Assembly (NCBI RefSeq): GCF_009720825.1
Contig: NZ_WNKY01000037.1
Span: 1-60,543 of the forward strand
Direction: 5' to 3'
DNA from: Duganella radicis
GTDB taxonomy: Bacteria > Pseudomonadota > Gammaproteobacteria > Burkholderiales > Burkholderiaceae_D
DNA: 60,543 nucleotides
The position numbers and the translations under genes were made by a program. Of the stretch, positions 8,979 to 19,172 are shown piece after piece. Within the stretch, counting starts at the first letter, position 1. Each line of letters starts with the position of its first letter. The notes under the pieces were generated by a model that was not told where the DNA came from, ran no database searches, and saw nothing but the letters and a program-made list of their open reading frames with translations.

Positions 8979-10394
8979 ATGGCAATTACGGCCGTAGAAG
9001 TTTTGAAAATGGTCCAGGAAAACGAAGTCAAATTCGTTGATTTCCGTTTCGCTGACACCCGTGGCAAAGAACAGCACGTGACCGTGCCTGTGTCGGCCTT
9101 CGACATCGACAAGTTCGAATCGGGTCACGCATTCGACGGTTCCTCGATCGCCGGCTGGAAAGGTATTGAAGCTTCGGACATGATCCTGCTGCCGGACCCA
9201 AACACCGCGCGCATCGATCCGTTCATGGAAGAGACCACCCTGTTCATGCAGTGCGACGTGATCGAGCCTGCTGACGGCAAAGGCTACGACCGCGACCCAC
9301 GCTCCATCGCCAAGCGCGCTGAAGCCTACCTGAAATCGTCGGGCATCGGCGACACCGCCTACTTTGGCCCGGAACCAGAATTCTTCATCTTCGACAGCGT
9401 GCGCTGGAAGATCGACATGTCCGGCTGCTTCGTGAAAGTGGACTCGGACGAAGCATCGTGGTCGACCGACAAGGAAATCGAAGGCGGCAACAGCGGCCAC
9501 CGTCCAACCGTGAAGGGCGGCTACTTCCCAGTGCCTCCGGTGGACAGCTTCCAGGACATGCGTTCGGAAATGTGCCTGATCCTGGAATCGCTGGGCATCC
9601 CGGTTGAAGTGCACCACCACGAAGTGGCGGGCGCCGGCCAGAACGAAATCGGCACCAAGTTCTCGACCCTGGTTGAGCGCGCCGACTGGACCCAGAACCT
9701 GAAATACGTGGTGTGGAACGTGGCCCACAGCTACGGCAAAACCGCCACCTTCATGCCGAAGCCTATCGTTGGCGACAACGGTTCGGGCATGCACGTGCAC
9801 CAGTCGATCTGGAAAGACGGCGTCAACCTGTTCGCAGGCGACGGCTATGCCGGCCTGTCGGAAACCGCGCTGTACTACATCGGCGGTGTGATCAAGCACG
9901 CCAAGGCGCTGAACGCGATCACCAACCCGGGCACCAACTCGTACAAGCGTCTGGTGCCAGGCTTCGAGGCACCGGTGAAACTGGCTTACTCGGCGAAAAA
10001 CCGTTCGGCCTCGATCCGTATTCCACACGTGGCCAATCCAAAAGGCCGCCGTATCGAAACCCGCTTCCCGGACCCGCTGGCCAACGTCTACCTGTGCTTC
10101 GCCGCACTGCTGATGGCTGGTCTGGACGGTATCCAGAACAAGATCCACCCGGGCGAAGCAGCGTCGAAAGACCTGTACCACCTGCCGCCGGAAGAAGATG
10201 CACTGATCCCGACCGTGTGCGCCTCGCTGGAAGAAGCGCTGGACAACCTGAACAAAGACCGCGAGTTCCTGACCCGTGGCGGCGTGTTCACCGATTCGAT
10301 GATCGATGCCTACATCGAACTGAAGATGCAAGACGTACAACGTATGCGCATGACCACTCACCCTGCTGAGTTCGACATGTACTACTCGCTGTAA
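8979..10394 (+). CDS. glnA: Glutamine synthetase type I
   Basis: GlnA makes glutamine from glutamate, ammonia and ATP and is the entry point for ammonium assimilation. The 471-residue length is that of a GSI-beta subunit. The N-terminal beta-grasp (1-100) and catalytic domain are complete. GSSIAGW, NEIGTKF and NRSASIRIP signatures are present, and the adenylylation tyrosine is conserved in KDLYHLPPE (Y400). That fits control by GlnE, encoded at 33206-35941. AGGAGA (8968-8973) is the ribosome site. Transcription should depend on NtrC and sigma-54 from the upstream sites, and the gene ends at a hairpin terminator. Synonymous codon use is biased as in highly expressed genes. Confidence 0.98.
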   Translation: MAITAVEVLKMVQENEVKFVDFRFADTRGKEQHVTVPVSAFDIDKFESGHAFDGSSIAGWKGIEASDMILLPDPNTARIDPFMEETTLFMQCDVIEPADGKGYDRDPRSIAKRAEAYLKSSGIGDTAYFGPEPEFFIFDSVRWKIDMSGCFVKVDSDEASWSTDKEIEGGNSGHRPTVKGGYFPVPPVDSFQDMRSEMCLILESLGIPVEVHHHEVAGAGQNEIGTKFSTLVERADWTQNLKYVVWNVAHSYGKTATFMPKPIVGDNGSGMHVHQSIWKDGVNLFAGDGYAGLSETALYYIGGVIKHAKALNAITNPGTNSYKRLVPGFEAPVKLAYSAKNRSASIRIPHVANPKGRRIETRFPDPLANVYLCFAALLMAGLDGIQNKIHPGEAASKDLYHLPPEEDALIPTVCASLEEALDNLNKDREFLTRGGVFTDSMIDAYIELKMQDVQRMRMTTHPAEFDMYYSL

Positions 10395-10418
10395 TCACCG
10401 CTTGGTGAGGTAGCAAAG

Positions 10419-10454
10419 AACGCGGGGCAGGCCATGCTTTCCCCGCGTTTTTTA
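10419..10454 (+). terminator. Terminator after glnA
   Basis: AACGCGGGG (10419-10427) pairs with CCCCGCGTT (10441-10449), followed by T residues to 10453. It separates abundant glnA mRNA from the downstream DUF4124-glnL-glnG genes, although read-through may occur. Confidence 0.85.
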
Positions 10455-10503
10455 TTGGATGTTGTATATTCGGGATGGAAGCTTTCCACCCACGGATTTA
10501 CGA

Positions 10504-10998
10504 ATGAGAACCAGTTTGAAATTGAGCGTGTTGCTGGCGCTGGGCGCCTGCGGCGCGGCGCACGGCCAGATTTACAAGTGCCAGCCGCCCGGCGGCAGCG
10601 TGGAGTTCACCGACATCAACCGTGGCAGCTATTGCAAGCTGATGGACCTGCCCGGCATGACGGTGCCGGCGCCGCCGCGTCGTGCCGGTCCGGCGCCATC
10701 GCCGCGCAACGCGCAGCCGGCCCCGGTGGCCACGCCCGGCGCCTTTCCGCGCGTCGACAGCGCCGAGCAGCGCGCGCGCGACGCCGACCGCCGCGGCATT
10801 CTTGAAGACGAACTGAAAAACGAAACGCAAAAGCTGGCCGAGTTGCGCCGCGAGTTCAACAACGGCGAGCCGGAACGGCGCGGCGATGAACGCAATTACG
10901 CCAAATACCAGGAACGGGTGGCCGCCATGCGCGACAGCATCAGCCGCTCGGAAAAGAATGTCGATGCCTTGAAACGTGAGATCGCGAATATCCGATGA
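10504..10998 (+). CDS. DUF4124 domain periplasmic protein
   Basis: A 164-residue exported protein of unknown function. It has a signal peptide (MRTSLKLSVLLALGACGAAHG, split: n-region 1-6, h-region 7-18) and then a DUF4124 core (IYKCQPPGGSVEFTDI). A Pro/Ala linker follows at about 55-85, and a charged, probably coiled-coil C-terminus (90-164) ends the protein. The ATG at 10504 is preferred because it begins the signal peptide. Its TGA overlaps the ATG of glnL (ATGA), so it is translationally coupled to the NtrB kinase gene. A structural role is possible but unproven; DUF4124 proteins are common in betaproteobacteria. Confidence 0.8.
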   Translation: MRTSLKLSVLLALGACGAAHGQIYKCQPPGGSVEFTDINRGSYCKLMDLPGMTVPAPPRRAGPAPSPRNAQPAPVATPGAFPRVDSAEQRARDADRRGILEDELKNETQKLAELRREFNNGEPERRGDERNYAKYQERVAAMRDSISRSEKNVDALKREIANIR

Positions 10999-12107
10999 GC
11001 CTAGTCAGTCATATCGCCGCCCGCGCGGCCGCCGCCATCCACCGCCCGCCGGCACTGGCCGGGCTGGAGTTGCTGGCCTCGGCCGTGGTGCTGCTGGATG
11101 GCGAGGGCCATATCGCCTACGCCAACGCCGCCGCCGAGAATCTGCTGGAGAGCTCGCTCAAGGCGCTGTCGCGCCAGACGCTGAGCGCGCAATTCCTCAA
11201 TCCCGACGAGCTGGACAACATCTGCGCGCAGGCGCGCGAACACAAGTTTTCCGACCTGCGCCAGGACCTGACGCTGGAGCGCGCCGGCCGCGATCCGCTG
11301 CATGTGCACAGCATGGTCTCGGCGGTGGAGGAGCCGCAGGGCGGGGTGCTGATCGAGCTGCGCGAAAACCAGCAGCACCTCAAGCTCGATCGCGAGGAGC
11401 GCATCCTCGACCAGAGCCAGGTCAACAAGGAACTGATCCGCAACCTGGCGCACGAAATCAAGAACCCGCTGGGCGGCATCCGCGGCGCGGCGCAGTTGCT
11501 GGAGATGGAGCTGCCGGCGCTGCACGCGGTGCAGTTGCGCGAGTACACGCAGGTCATCATCAAGGAAGCGGACCGCCTGCAAACGCTGGTGGACCGCCTG
11601 CTGGCGCCGCACCGCCGGCCGCACATCGTCGGCGACGTCAACATCCACGAAGTGCTGGAGCGCGTGCGCAGCCTGATGCTGGCCGAGTTCCCGTCCGGCC
11701 TGACCATCCTGCGCGACTACGACGCCTCCATCCCCGAGTTCCGCGGCGATAAGGAGCAGCTGATCCAGACCGTGCTGAACATCGCGCACAACGCCGCGCA
11801 AGCGCTGTCGGCGCAGATCGACGCGGGCGATGCACAAATTATTTTCAAGACGCGGGTAGCGCGTCAGGTCACCCTGGCCAAGGTCCGCTACGGGCTGGCA
11901 TTAGACTTGCATATCATTGACAATGGACCGGGTATCGCACCGCAGATCCGCGACCGCATCTTCTACCCGCTGGTGTCCGGCAGGGAGGGGGGCAGTGGCC
12001 TGGGATTAACCCTGGCACAGACCTTCGTGCAGCAGCACATGGGCGTGATCGAGTGCGAGAGCCGGCCTGGATTTACGGATTTCCGTATCCTGTTGCCGTT
12101 GCCATAG
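10995..12107 (+). CDS. glnL: Nitrogen regulation sensor histidine kinase NtrB
   Basis: A 370-residue soluble kinase/phosphatase that controls GlnG phosphorylation in response to nitrogen through PII. The PAS domain spans about 22-130 (LASAVVLLDGEGHIAYANAAAENLL region), the HisKA domain carries H153 in NLAHEIKNPLGG, and the HATPase domain has the N box (NIAHNAAQAL), DNGPGIAP and GSGLGLTLAQ. There are no membrane segments, as expected for NtrB. It overlaps the DUF4124 stop by 4 bases and is followed 15 bases later by glnG, so the three genes form an operon. Confidence 0.95.
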   Translation: MSLVSHIAARAAAAIHRPPALAGLELLASAVVLLDGEGHIAYANAAAENLLESSLKALSRQTLSAQFLNPDELDNICAQAREHKFSDLRQDLTLERAGRDPLHVHSMVSAVEEPQGGVLIELRENQQHLKLDREERILDQSQVNKELIRNLAHEIKNPLGGIRGAAQLLEMELPALHAVQLREYTQVIIKEADRLQTLVDRLLAPHRRPHIVGDVNIHEVLERVRSLMLAEFPSGLTILRDYDASIPEFRGDKEQLIQTVLNIAHNAAQALSAQIDAGDAQIIFKTRVARQVTLAKVRYGLALDLHIIDNGPGIAPQIRDRIFYPLVSGREGGSGLGLTLAQTFVQQHMGVIECESRPGFTDFRILLPLP

Positions 12108-12122
12108 GAATGCACATAAACA

Positions 12123-13640
<1,518 letters not shown>

Positions 13641-13666
13641 TTCCGGCTCTGGCGCCGGGTTGAGGT

Positions 13667-13703
13667 AAGCTCTTGGCTGACGAAGCCAGGAGCTTTTTTT
13701 TTT
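13667..13703 (+). terminator. Terminator of the glnL-glnG operon
   Basis: AAGCTC-T-TGGCT (13667-13678) pairs with AGCCA-G-GAGCTT (13684-13695) with one T-G pair, then nine or more T to 13703. It lies directly upstream of corA and overlaps any TTG-started extension of corA, which argues against that start. Confidence 0.9.
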
Positions 13704-13714
13704 ATGGAAACCGT

Positions 13715-14683
13715 ATGCTGATTAATTGCGTGGCCTACCAGGATGGTAAAAAACTGGCCGACATTCCGGTCGAAGACATCAGCGAGTATGTCGAAAAGCC
13801 GGAGACGTTTGTATGGGTGGCGCTGCGCGACGCCCAGCCCGAGGAACTGGCCGAGATGCAGGAGGAATTCGGCCTGCACGAACTGGCGGTGGAGGACGCC
13901 AGCCGCGGCCATCAGCGTCCCAAGATCGAGGAGTATGGCGACTCGCTGTTCGTGGTGGTGAAGACCATCGAATGCCGTGGCGGCGAGGTGGCGGTGGGCG
14001 AGGTCGATATGTTCGTCGGCCAGAATTATGTGCTGTCGTCGCGCCATGGCGACAACCAGCAGGGCTTCCTCGGCGTGCGCGCGCGCGCCGAGAAGGAGCC
14101 GCACATGCTGCGCCTGGGCCCGGCCTTCGTGCTGTATGCGCTGATGGATGCGGTGGTGGACCGCTACTTCCCGGTGCTGGACATGCTGGAAACCGAGCTG
14201 GAAAAAATCGAGGAGCTGATCTTCACCCAGGGCCAGCAGCGCGACAACATCCAGCGCCTGTACGAGTTGAAGGGCAAGGTGACGGTGGTGCGCCACGTGG
14301 TGGCGCCGCTGATGGAGGCCGTCGGGCGCCTGCATGGCGGCCGCGTGCCGTCGATGTGCCAGGATACGCAGGAATACTTCCGTGACGTGCACGACCACCT
14401 GCACCGCATCAGCGCCTCGCTGGATGGCATCCGCGACACCATCGCGACCGCGATTCAGGTCAACCTGTCGATGGTGGCGATTGAAGAGAGCGAGGTGAAT
14501 AAACGGCTGGCGGCGTGGGCGGCGATCTTCGCGATCGTGACCGCGTTTGCCGGGCTGTGGGGCATGAACTTCAAATACATGCCGGAGCTGGACTGGAAGT
14601 TCGGTTATCCGATGGCGATCGCCATCATGGTGGGGGTGTGCCTTTACCTGCACCGGCGCTTCAAGAAAGCCGGCTGGCTATAG
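13715..14683 (+). CDS. corA: CorA-type magnesium/cobalt transporter
   Basis: A 322-residue 2-TM-GxN family channel for Mg2+ (also Co2+/Ni2+). The large cytoplasmic alpha/beta funnel (1-255) is followed by two C-terminal membrane segments. The pore signature GMN occurs in LWGMNFKYMPEL at the end of the first segment, and a basic tail (HRRFKKAGW) follows the second. The ATG at 13715 begins MLINCVAYQDGKK; an upstream TTG at 13673 in the same frame falls in the terminator hairpin and is rejected. Only a weak ribosome site is seen. The length matches the family. Confidence 0.93.
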   Translation: MLINCVAYQDGKKLADIPVEDISEYVEKPETFVWVALRDAQPEELAEMQEEFGLHELAVEDASRGHQRPKIEEYGDSLFVVVKTIECRGGEVAVGEVDMFVGQNYVLSSRHGDNQQGFLGVRARAEKEPHMLRLGPAFVLYALMDAVVDRYFPVLDMLETELEKIEELIFTQGQQRDNIQRLYELKGKVTVVRHVVAPLMEAVGRLHGGRVPSMCQDTQEYFRDVHDHLHRISASLDGIRDTIATAIQVNLSMVAIEESEVNKRLAAWAAIFAIVTAFAGLWGMNFKYMPELDWKFGYPMAIAIMVGVCLYLHRRFKKAGWL

Positions 14684-14686
14684 GCG

Positions 14687-14713
14687 AAAAAAATCCCGGC
14701 CGGAGCCGGGATT
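14687..14713 (-). terminator. Terminator between corA and TonB receptor 1
   Basis: AATCCCGGC (14692-14700) pairs with GCCGGGATT (14705-14713). The A-tract at 14687-14693 becomes the U-tract on the minus strand, so this mainly ends the receptor gene. It may also slow corA transcription. Confidence 0.8.
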
Positions 14714-14730
14714 CTCATTTCAACTTCCGA

Positions 14731-17409
14731 TCAGAAGTTGTAGGTGCCACGCACGTACAGGGTACGGCCGACCGGGTCGGTGTAGCGTGGATCGTAGCCA
14801 GCCTGGAAGTTACCGGTCTGGTACGACAGTGGCGGCTTGCGGTCGAACAGGTTACGCACGCCGGCGGTCAGGGTCAGGCCTTCCGCCGCTTTCCACGAAC
14901 CGTAGCCATCCCAGGTGGTGTACGAAGGCACGGTGTTGGTTGGTTCCTGGTCGATGTAGCCCGACTTGTAGTGCGCCACCAGACCGGCGCCGACTTTGCC
15001 CTGGGTCCAGTTCACGTTCAGGGTGTTCTGCCAGCGGAAGATCGGACCGTCGCCCGAGTACACGCCGACCTTCTGGTGCATCACGTCGCCGGCGAAGTTC
15101 TGGTACTCGTACTTGTGCACCCAGGTGCCGCTGTAGTTGAAGGTGAACGCGCCGTAGTCCTTGGTGCGCAGCTTGTAGGCCGCCGACAGGTCGACACCGT
15201 TGGTGTTGACGTCGCCCAGATTCTCGGTACGCAGGTCGATGTAGCCGCAGGTGATCGGGTTAGGGCACTGCGAACCGTCGATCGCCAGGTCACCCGAGGC
15301 GTTGCGGTGGTAGTTCGCAGCGAAGGTCACCGGATCGGCCAGCACGTCGTAGTCTTGCAGGCTGCCGATCTGCTGCGTCAGGCGGATCGACCAGTAGTCG
15401 GCGCTCAGCGACAGGTTGTTGATCGGTTCCCACATCACGCCCACGGTGCCGTTCTTCGAACGCTCAGGCGCCAGCTTGGCGTTACCGCCGTTCAGCACCT
15501 GGAACTGCTGCGAGCAGTTGGCCGAGGCCGACTTGCCCGGCGCCGGCGTGCCGCCCGGGCAGTTGATCGGGTCGTCCAGGGTGTTGGCCGAGTTGGTGTA
15601 CGAGTTGGCCGAGTGCAGCTCGTACAGCGACGGCGCGCGGAAGCCCTTCGAGTACGAACCGCGGAACAGCAGGTCTTTCACCGGACGGAAGGTGAAGGCG
15701 AACTTCGGATTGGTGGTGTGGCCGAAGTCGCTGTACTTGTCGTAGCGGAAGGCGGCGGTGATGTCCAGGTTCTTCAGCACCGGCACGTTCAGCTCCGAGT
15801 AGAAGGCCGACACGTTGCGGCTGCCTTCCTGCAGCAGGCCAGGATCGATACCGGTCGAGGCCACCACTTTCTGGGCGAACTCGGCGTTGGCGGCGTCGTG
15901 GAATTCCTGGTGCTCGTACTGCGCGCCCACGGCCAGCGCGGCCTGGTGGCCGGTGTTCAGCCAGTCGCCCACTTCGCGGCTCAGTTTCAGGTCGGCGGCC
16001 TTGTTGGTGCCTTTCGAGTTACGCTCGTTGCCGCTCAGCGCGGCGCTGTTCAGCAGCGCGGTGCCGGCGGCGCTCTGGTCGCCGAACACATTGATCACGC
16101 CTTCCAGCACGCCTTTGCTGATGATGTTGCCATCGCTGTAGCCGTACAGGTTCTGGGTGATCTTGTTTTCGTTGTACGACACGGCGGTCTCGTAGTCCCA
16201 GCCGGCCAGCACGCCCTTCAGCGACACCACGGCGCGCTGCTGCTTGTTGATGTTCTCGTCGGCACGGGCGCCGTTCGGCATGTCGCGCCAGCGCGCGGTC
16301 ACGAAGCCAGGCTGCACGCCCGGGGTGATCGAACCGGCCAGGTCCATGTAGGTTGGGTTCAGACCGGCGGCGGTCGGGAAGTACGGGTTAGGCGTGCCGT
16401 CCGGGCGCAGGCGGTTGATGTACAGGCCGCCGTATGGCACCGGCGCCACCTGGGTTTCCACCTTGCTCTCGGTCGACAGCAATTCGATGCCCAGTTCGTG
16501 GTTTTCATTGATCTTGAAGGTACCCTTGACCAGGCCGGTGGTGCGTTCGCTCTTCGGCACGTAATCCACGAAGGACGAGGTGGTCATCTGGCACAGGCCG
16601 TTCTTGCCCTTGACCAGGAACACGCCCTTGGTGCAGTCCGGGCCGGCCGGGTTGCCCGACAGGTCGCCCTGGGCCCAGTTGGCCGGGTAGGTCGAGGACG
16701 ACAGGCCGCCGGCGTAGCGGGTGTTGTAGTCGCGCTGGGTGCCGCCCACGCGGCCTTGTTCCTGGTGGTCCACCATCGCGAAGATGTTGAAGCCGTTCTT
16801 TTCCAGGTCGCCCCAGCCGTAGCCGGCGTTGATGTTGCTGGCCGCGCCGCCTTCTTTTTCCGGGCTGTCGGCGCCGATGGTGACGGTGCCGCCCTGGAAG
16901 TCTTTCTTGGTGATGAAGTTGATCACGCCGCCGACCGCGTCGGAACCGTACAGCGAGGAAGCGCCGTCACGCAGCACTTCCACGCGCTCCAGCGCGGCGA
17001 ATGGAATCATGTTCAGGTCGGGGGCCGAGCTGTCGATGGCGTTGTTGGCCAGGCGGCGGCCGTTCAGCAGCACCAGGGTCTTGTTCTGGCCGATGCCGCG
17101 CAGGTCGGCGAAGGAGGCGCCGCCGGTGCCGGAACCCACGGCCTGGCTGGTGCCCTGCTGCGATTGCGACACGCTCAGGCTGGCCATCACTTGCTCGATG
17201 GTGGTGATGCCTTCCTTCTTCAGGTCTTCCACCTTCACCACGGTGACCGGCACGGCGGTTTCAGCGTCGATGCGCTTGATTGCCGAACCGGTAATTTCAA
17301 CGCGCTGGATAGGCGCGTCCTGGGAGAATGCCGGTTGTGCCAGCATCAGTGCGGCGCTGCCCGCGAACATCATGCGCAGCGAACGCGACAAAACTGTTTC
17401 CATCATCAT
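14731..17409 (-). CDS. TonB-dependent receptor 1
   Basis: An outer-membrane active-transport receptor of 892 residues. It has a signal peptide (1-30, cleavage near AFSQ-DA), a TonB-box-like IQRVEITGS (34-42), a plug domain (about 52-170, with DLRGIGQNKTLVLLNGRR and VEVLRDGASSLYGSDA) and a 22-strand-type barrel ending in YVRGTYNF, with the terminal aromatic needed for outer-membrane insertion. There is no N-terminal signalling (STN) domain, so no sigma/anti-sigma partner is expected. Three ATGs occur in a row at the start; the first (17409) has AAGGAG 7 bases upstream. It is a single-gene unit and most resembles receptor 4. The substrate is unknown. Confidence 0.92.
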   Translation of the reverse strand: MMMETVLSRSLRMMFAGSAALMLAQPAFSQDAPIQRVEITGSAIKRIDAETAVPVTVVKVEDLKKEGITTIEQVMASLSVSQSQQGTSQAVGSGTGGASFADLRGIGQNKTLVLLNGRRLANNAIDSSAPDLNMIPFAALERVEVLRDGASSLYGSDAVGGVINFITKKDFQGGTVTIGADSPEKEGGAASNINAGYGWGDLEKNGFNIFAMVDHQEQGRVGGTQRDYNTRYAGGLSSSTYPANWAQGDLSGNPAGPDCTKGVFLVKGKNGLCQMTTSSFVDYVPKSERTTGLVKGTFKINENHELGIELLSTESKVETQVAPVPYGGLYINRLRPDGTPNPYFPTAAGLNPTYMDLAGSITPGVQPGFVTARWRDMPNGARADENINKQQRAVVSLKGVLAGWDYETAVSYNENKITQNLYGYSDGNIISKGVLEGVINVFGDQSAAGTALLNSAALSGNERNSKGTNKAADLKLSREVGDWLNTGHQAALAVGAQYEHQEFHDAANAEFAQKVVASTGIDPGLLQEGSRNVSAFYSELNVPVLKNLDITAAFRYDKYSDFGHTTNPKFAFTFRPVKDLLFRGSYSKGFRAPSLYELHSANSYTNSANTLDDPINCPGGTPAPGKSASANCSQQFQVLNGGNAKLAPERSKNGTVGVMWEPINNLSLSADYWSIRLTQQIGSLQDYDVLADPVTFAANYHRNASGDLAIDGSQCPNPITCGYIDLRTENLGDVNTNGVDLSAAYKLRTKDYGAFTFNYSGTWVHKYEYQNFAGDVMHQKVGVYSGDGPIFRWQNTLNVNWTQGKVGAGLVAHYKSGYIDQEPTNTVPSYTTWDGYGSWKAAEGLTLTAGVRNLFDRKPPLSYQTGNFQAGYDPRYTDPVGRTLYVRGTYNF

Positions 17410-17726
17410 TGATCAACTCCTTGGGGGTGTTTCTTGCTACTTTTTTATCAGAACTTACACTATGAATAATCTATAAGTGAAATTATTCAGGGCAGAGTCA
17501 TCAGACCACCTCGGGCCGCGCACGGTCAATTCTCGGTCTGTAACAACATTGAAATAAACAACACTTCCTGCGGTTTTTGCTGAAAATTACGGTTTTTTTA
17601 CACAAAAATACAAAGTTTTCGACTGTTTATGGCTAAACCGTGCTAGTTCTTGCGTAAATATTCAACCATGTTTACGCTGAAAAATAACGATACAATGGAC
17701 GGGAATTAGCGAGCTGGAGCCAGTCT
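17410..17726 (+). other. Intergenic region between divergent receptor 1 and the GAF kinase
   Basis: About 317 bp, AT-rich against its neighbours, with no supported gene. It must hold the promoters of both flanking genes. GCGTAAA (17652-17658) and TTTACGC (17671-17677) form a perfect 7-bp dyad, and a TACAAT hexamer at 17690-17695 could be the -10 element of the kinase gene. No clear -35 was found. Confidence 0.5.
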
Positions 17727-19091
17727 ATGAGCGAGGAGAAGCAGGCGGTACCGCTGTTCGATGCGGCCGATGGGCGGACGCTGGCCGAGGCCGCGCTGCG
17801 CTCGATCACGGCCTCGACCTCGCGCGCCCGCGGCGAGGATTTCCTGCGCATCCTGGTGCGCGACCTGGCCCACGCGCTGGACGTCACCTACGTGATCGCC
17901 GGCCGCGTCATCACCATGGCCGACGGCGACGAGGGCATCCGCACGCTGGCGGTCTGGGCCGGCAAGGATTACCTGCCCAACATGGAATACAGCCTGCGCC
18001 ACACACCGTGCCAGGACGTGACCGACCAGTGCATGTGCTTCCACGCCAGCGGCATCCAGGCCGACTATCCGCAGGACACGCTGCTGGTCGAGATGCGGGC
18101 CGAAAGCTACATCGGCATGCCGATGATCGATACCGAAGGGCGCACGCTGGGCATCCTGTCCGCCATCGACACCAGGCCGATCTCCGAAGACAAGCGCCTG
18201 CTGGCGCTGTCGCTGCTGTCGATGTTTGCCGCGCGCGGCGCCGCCGAGTTGCAGCACCAGGAGCGCGAGCAGCAGCTGGAAGCCAAGGTGCAGCGCCGCA
18301 CCGAAGCCTTGCTGGCGGCGCAGGCCACGCTGGTGGAGCAGGAAAAAATGGTGGCGCTGGGCGCGCTGGTGGCGGGCGTGGCGCACGAGGTCAACACGCC
18401 GATCGGCGTGGCGGTGACGGCCGCCTCCACCATGGCCAGCTATGCCGACGATTTGCTCAAGTGCGTCAGTGGCGAGCGGGTCAGCCGCTCCGAGCTGCAA
18501 GCCATGGCGCAGCGCCTGCGCGAAGGGGCGCAGCTGATCGAGCGCAACCTGGCGCGCGCGGCCGACCTGATCGGCAACTTCAAGCAGCTGGCGGTGGACC
18601 AGGGCAGCGAGCATGTGTCGGACGTCGTCCTGCGCGAGCATGCGCTGGGGGTGGTGACGGCGCACGGACCCGAGCTGCGCAAGGTCGGCCTCACCGTCGA
18701 GGTCGACATCGCGCCCGACCTGCGCACCTGGCTGGACGCCGGACGCTGGTCGCAGGTGCTGTCCAACCTGCTGATGAACGCGGCCAAGCATGGCTATCCC
18801 AACGGCGGTCCGGGCCGCATCACGCTGGCGGCGCGCATGGTGCTGGACGGCGGAGCGTACTGGTTGCAGGTGGAGTTTGCCGACGATGGGGTCGGCCTGA
18901 CGGCGGAAGCGCGCGAGCGCGTGTTTGAACCCTTCTTCACCACCAAGCGCGGGCAGGGCGGCTCGGGGCTGGGCATGCACATCGTCTACACCATCGTGCA
19001 CCAGATGGGCGGGCAGGTGGCGGTGGCCAGCGCGCCGGGCACCGGCTGCCGCATCAAGCTGCGGCTGCCGGTGCGGGATGGTAAAACTTGA
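17727..19091 (+). CDS. GAF-domain sensor histidine kinase, orphan
   Basis: A cytoplasmic histidine kinase of 454 residues. A GAF sensor domain (about 25-170) is followed by a coiled linker (170-208), a HisKA domain with H220 in GVAHEVNTPIG, and a HATPase domain with NLLMNAAKHG, DDGVGL and GSGLGMHIVY. The GAF domain carries Cys95, Cys102 and Cys104 close together, which could bind a metal or sense redox state; this is only inference. No response regulator gene is adjacent. The last two codons (Lys-Thr) and the stop lie inside the inverted-repeat element 19082-19161. The Asn after the phospho-His (HEVNTP) is typical of this kinase group. Confidence 0.88.
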   Translation: MSEEKQAVPLFDAADGRTLAEAALRSITASTSRARGEDFLRILVRDLAHALDVTYVIAGRVITMADGDEGIRTLAVWAGKDYLPNMEYSLRHTPCQDVTDQCMCFHASGIQADYPQDTLLVEMRAESYIGMPMIDTEGRTLGILSAIDTRPISEDKRLLALSLLSMFAARGAAELQHQEREQQLEAKVQRRTEALLAAQATLVEQEKMVALGALVAGVAHEVNTPIGVAVTAASTMASYADDLLKCVSGERVSRSELQAMAQRLREGAQLIERNLARAADLIGNFKQLAVDQGSEHVSDVVLREHALGVVTAHGPELRKVGLTVEVDIAPDLRTWLDAGRWSQVLSNLLMNAAKHGYPNGGPGRITLAARMVLDGGAYWLQVEFADDGVGLTAEARERVFEPFFTTKRGQGGSGLGMHIVYTIVHQMGGQVAVASAPGTGCRIKLRLPVRDGKT

Positions 19092-19161
19092 CCCAATTCG
19101 GGGTCAGTTCTTGCAATCGCACACGGGCTCATGCATGAATGCAAGAACTGACCCCAGGTTT
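19082..19161. repeat. REP-like inverted repeat (GGGGTCAG type)
   Basis: GGGGTCAGTTCTTGCA (19100-19115) and TGCAAGAACTGACCCC (19140-19155) are perfect 16-bp inverted arms around a 24-nt centre. Outside them TAAAAC (19082-19087) and GTTTTA (19157-19162) also pair. Elements beginning GGGGTCAG and often tied to REP-associated transposases are known from proteobacteria; whether this copy belongs to that group needs a genome search. It sits between two convergent genes and supplies the stop codon of the kinase gene. No transposase gene is nearby. Confidence 0.75.
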
Positions 19162-19172
19162 TAGCCGGGGAG

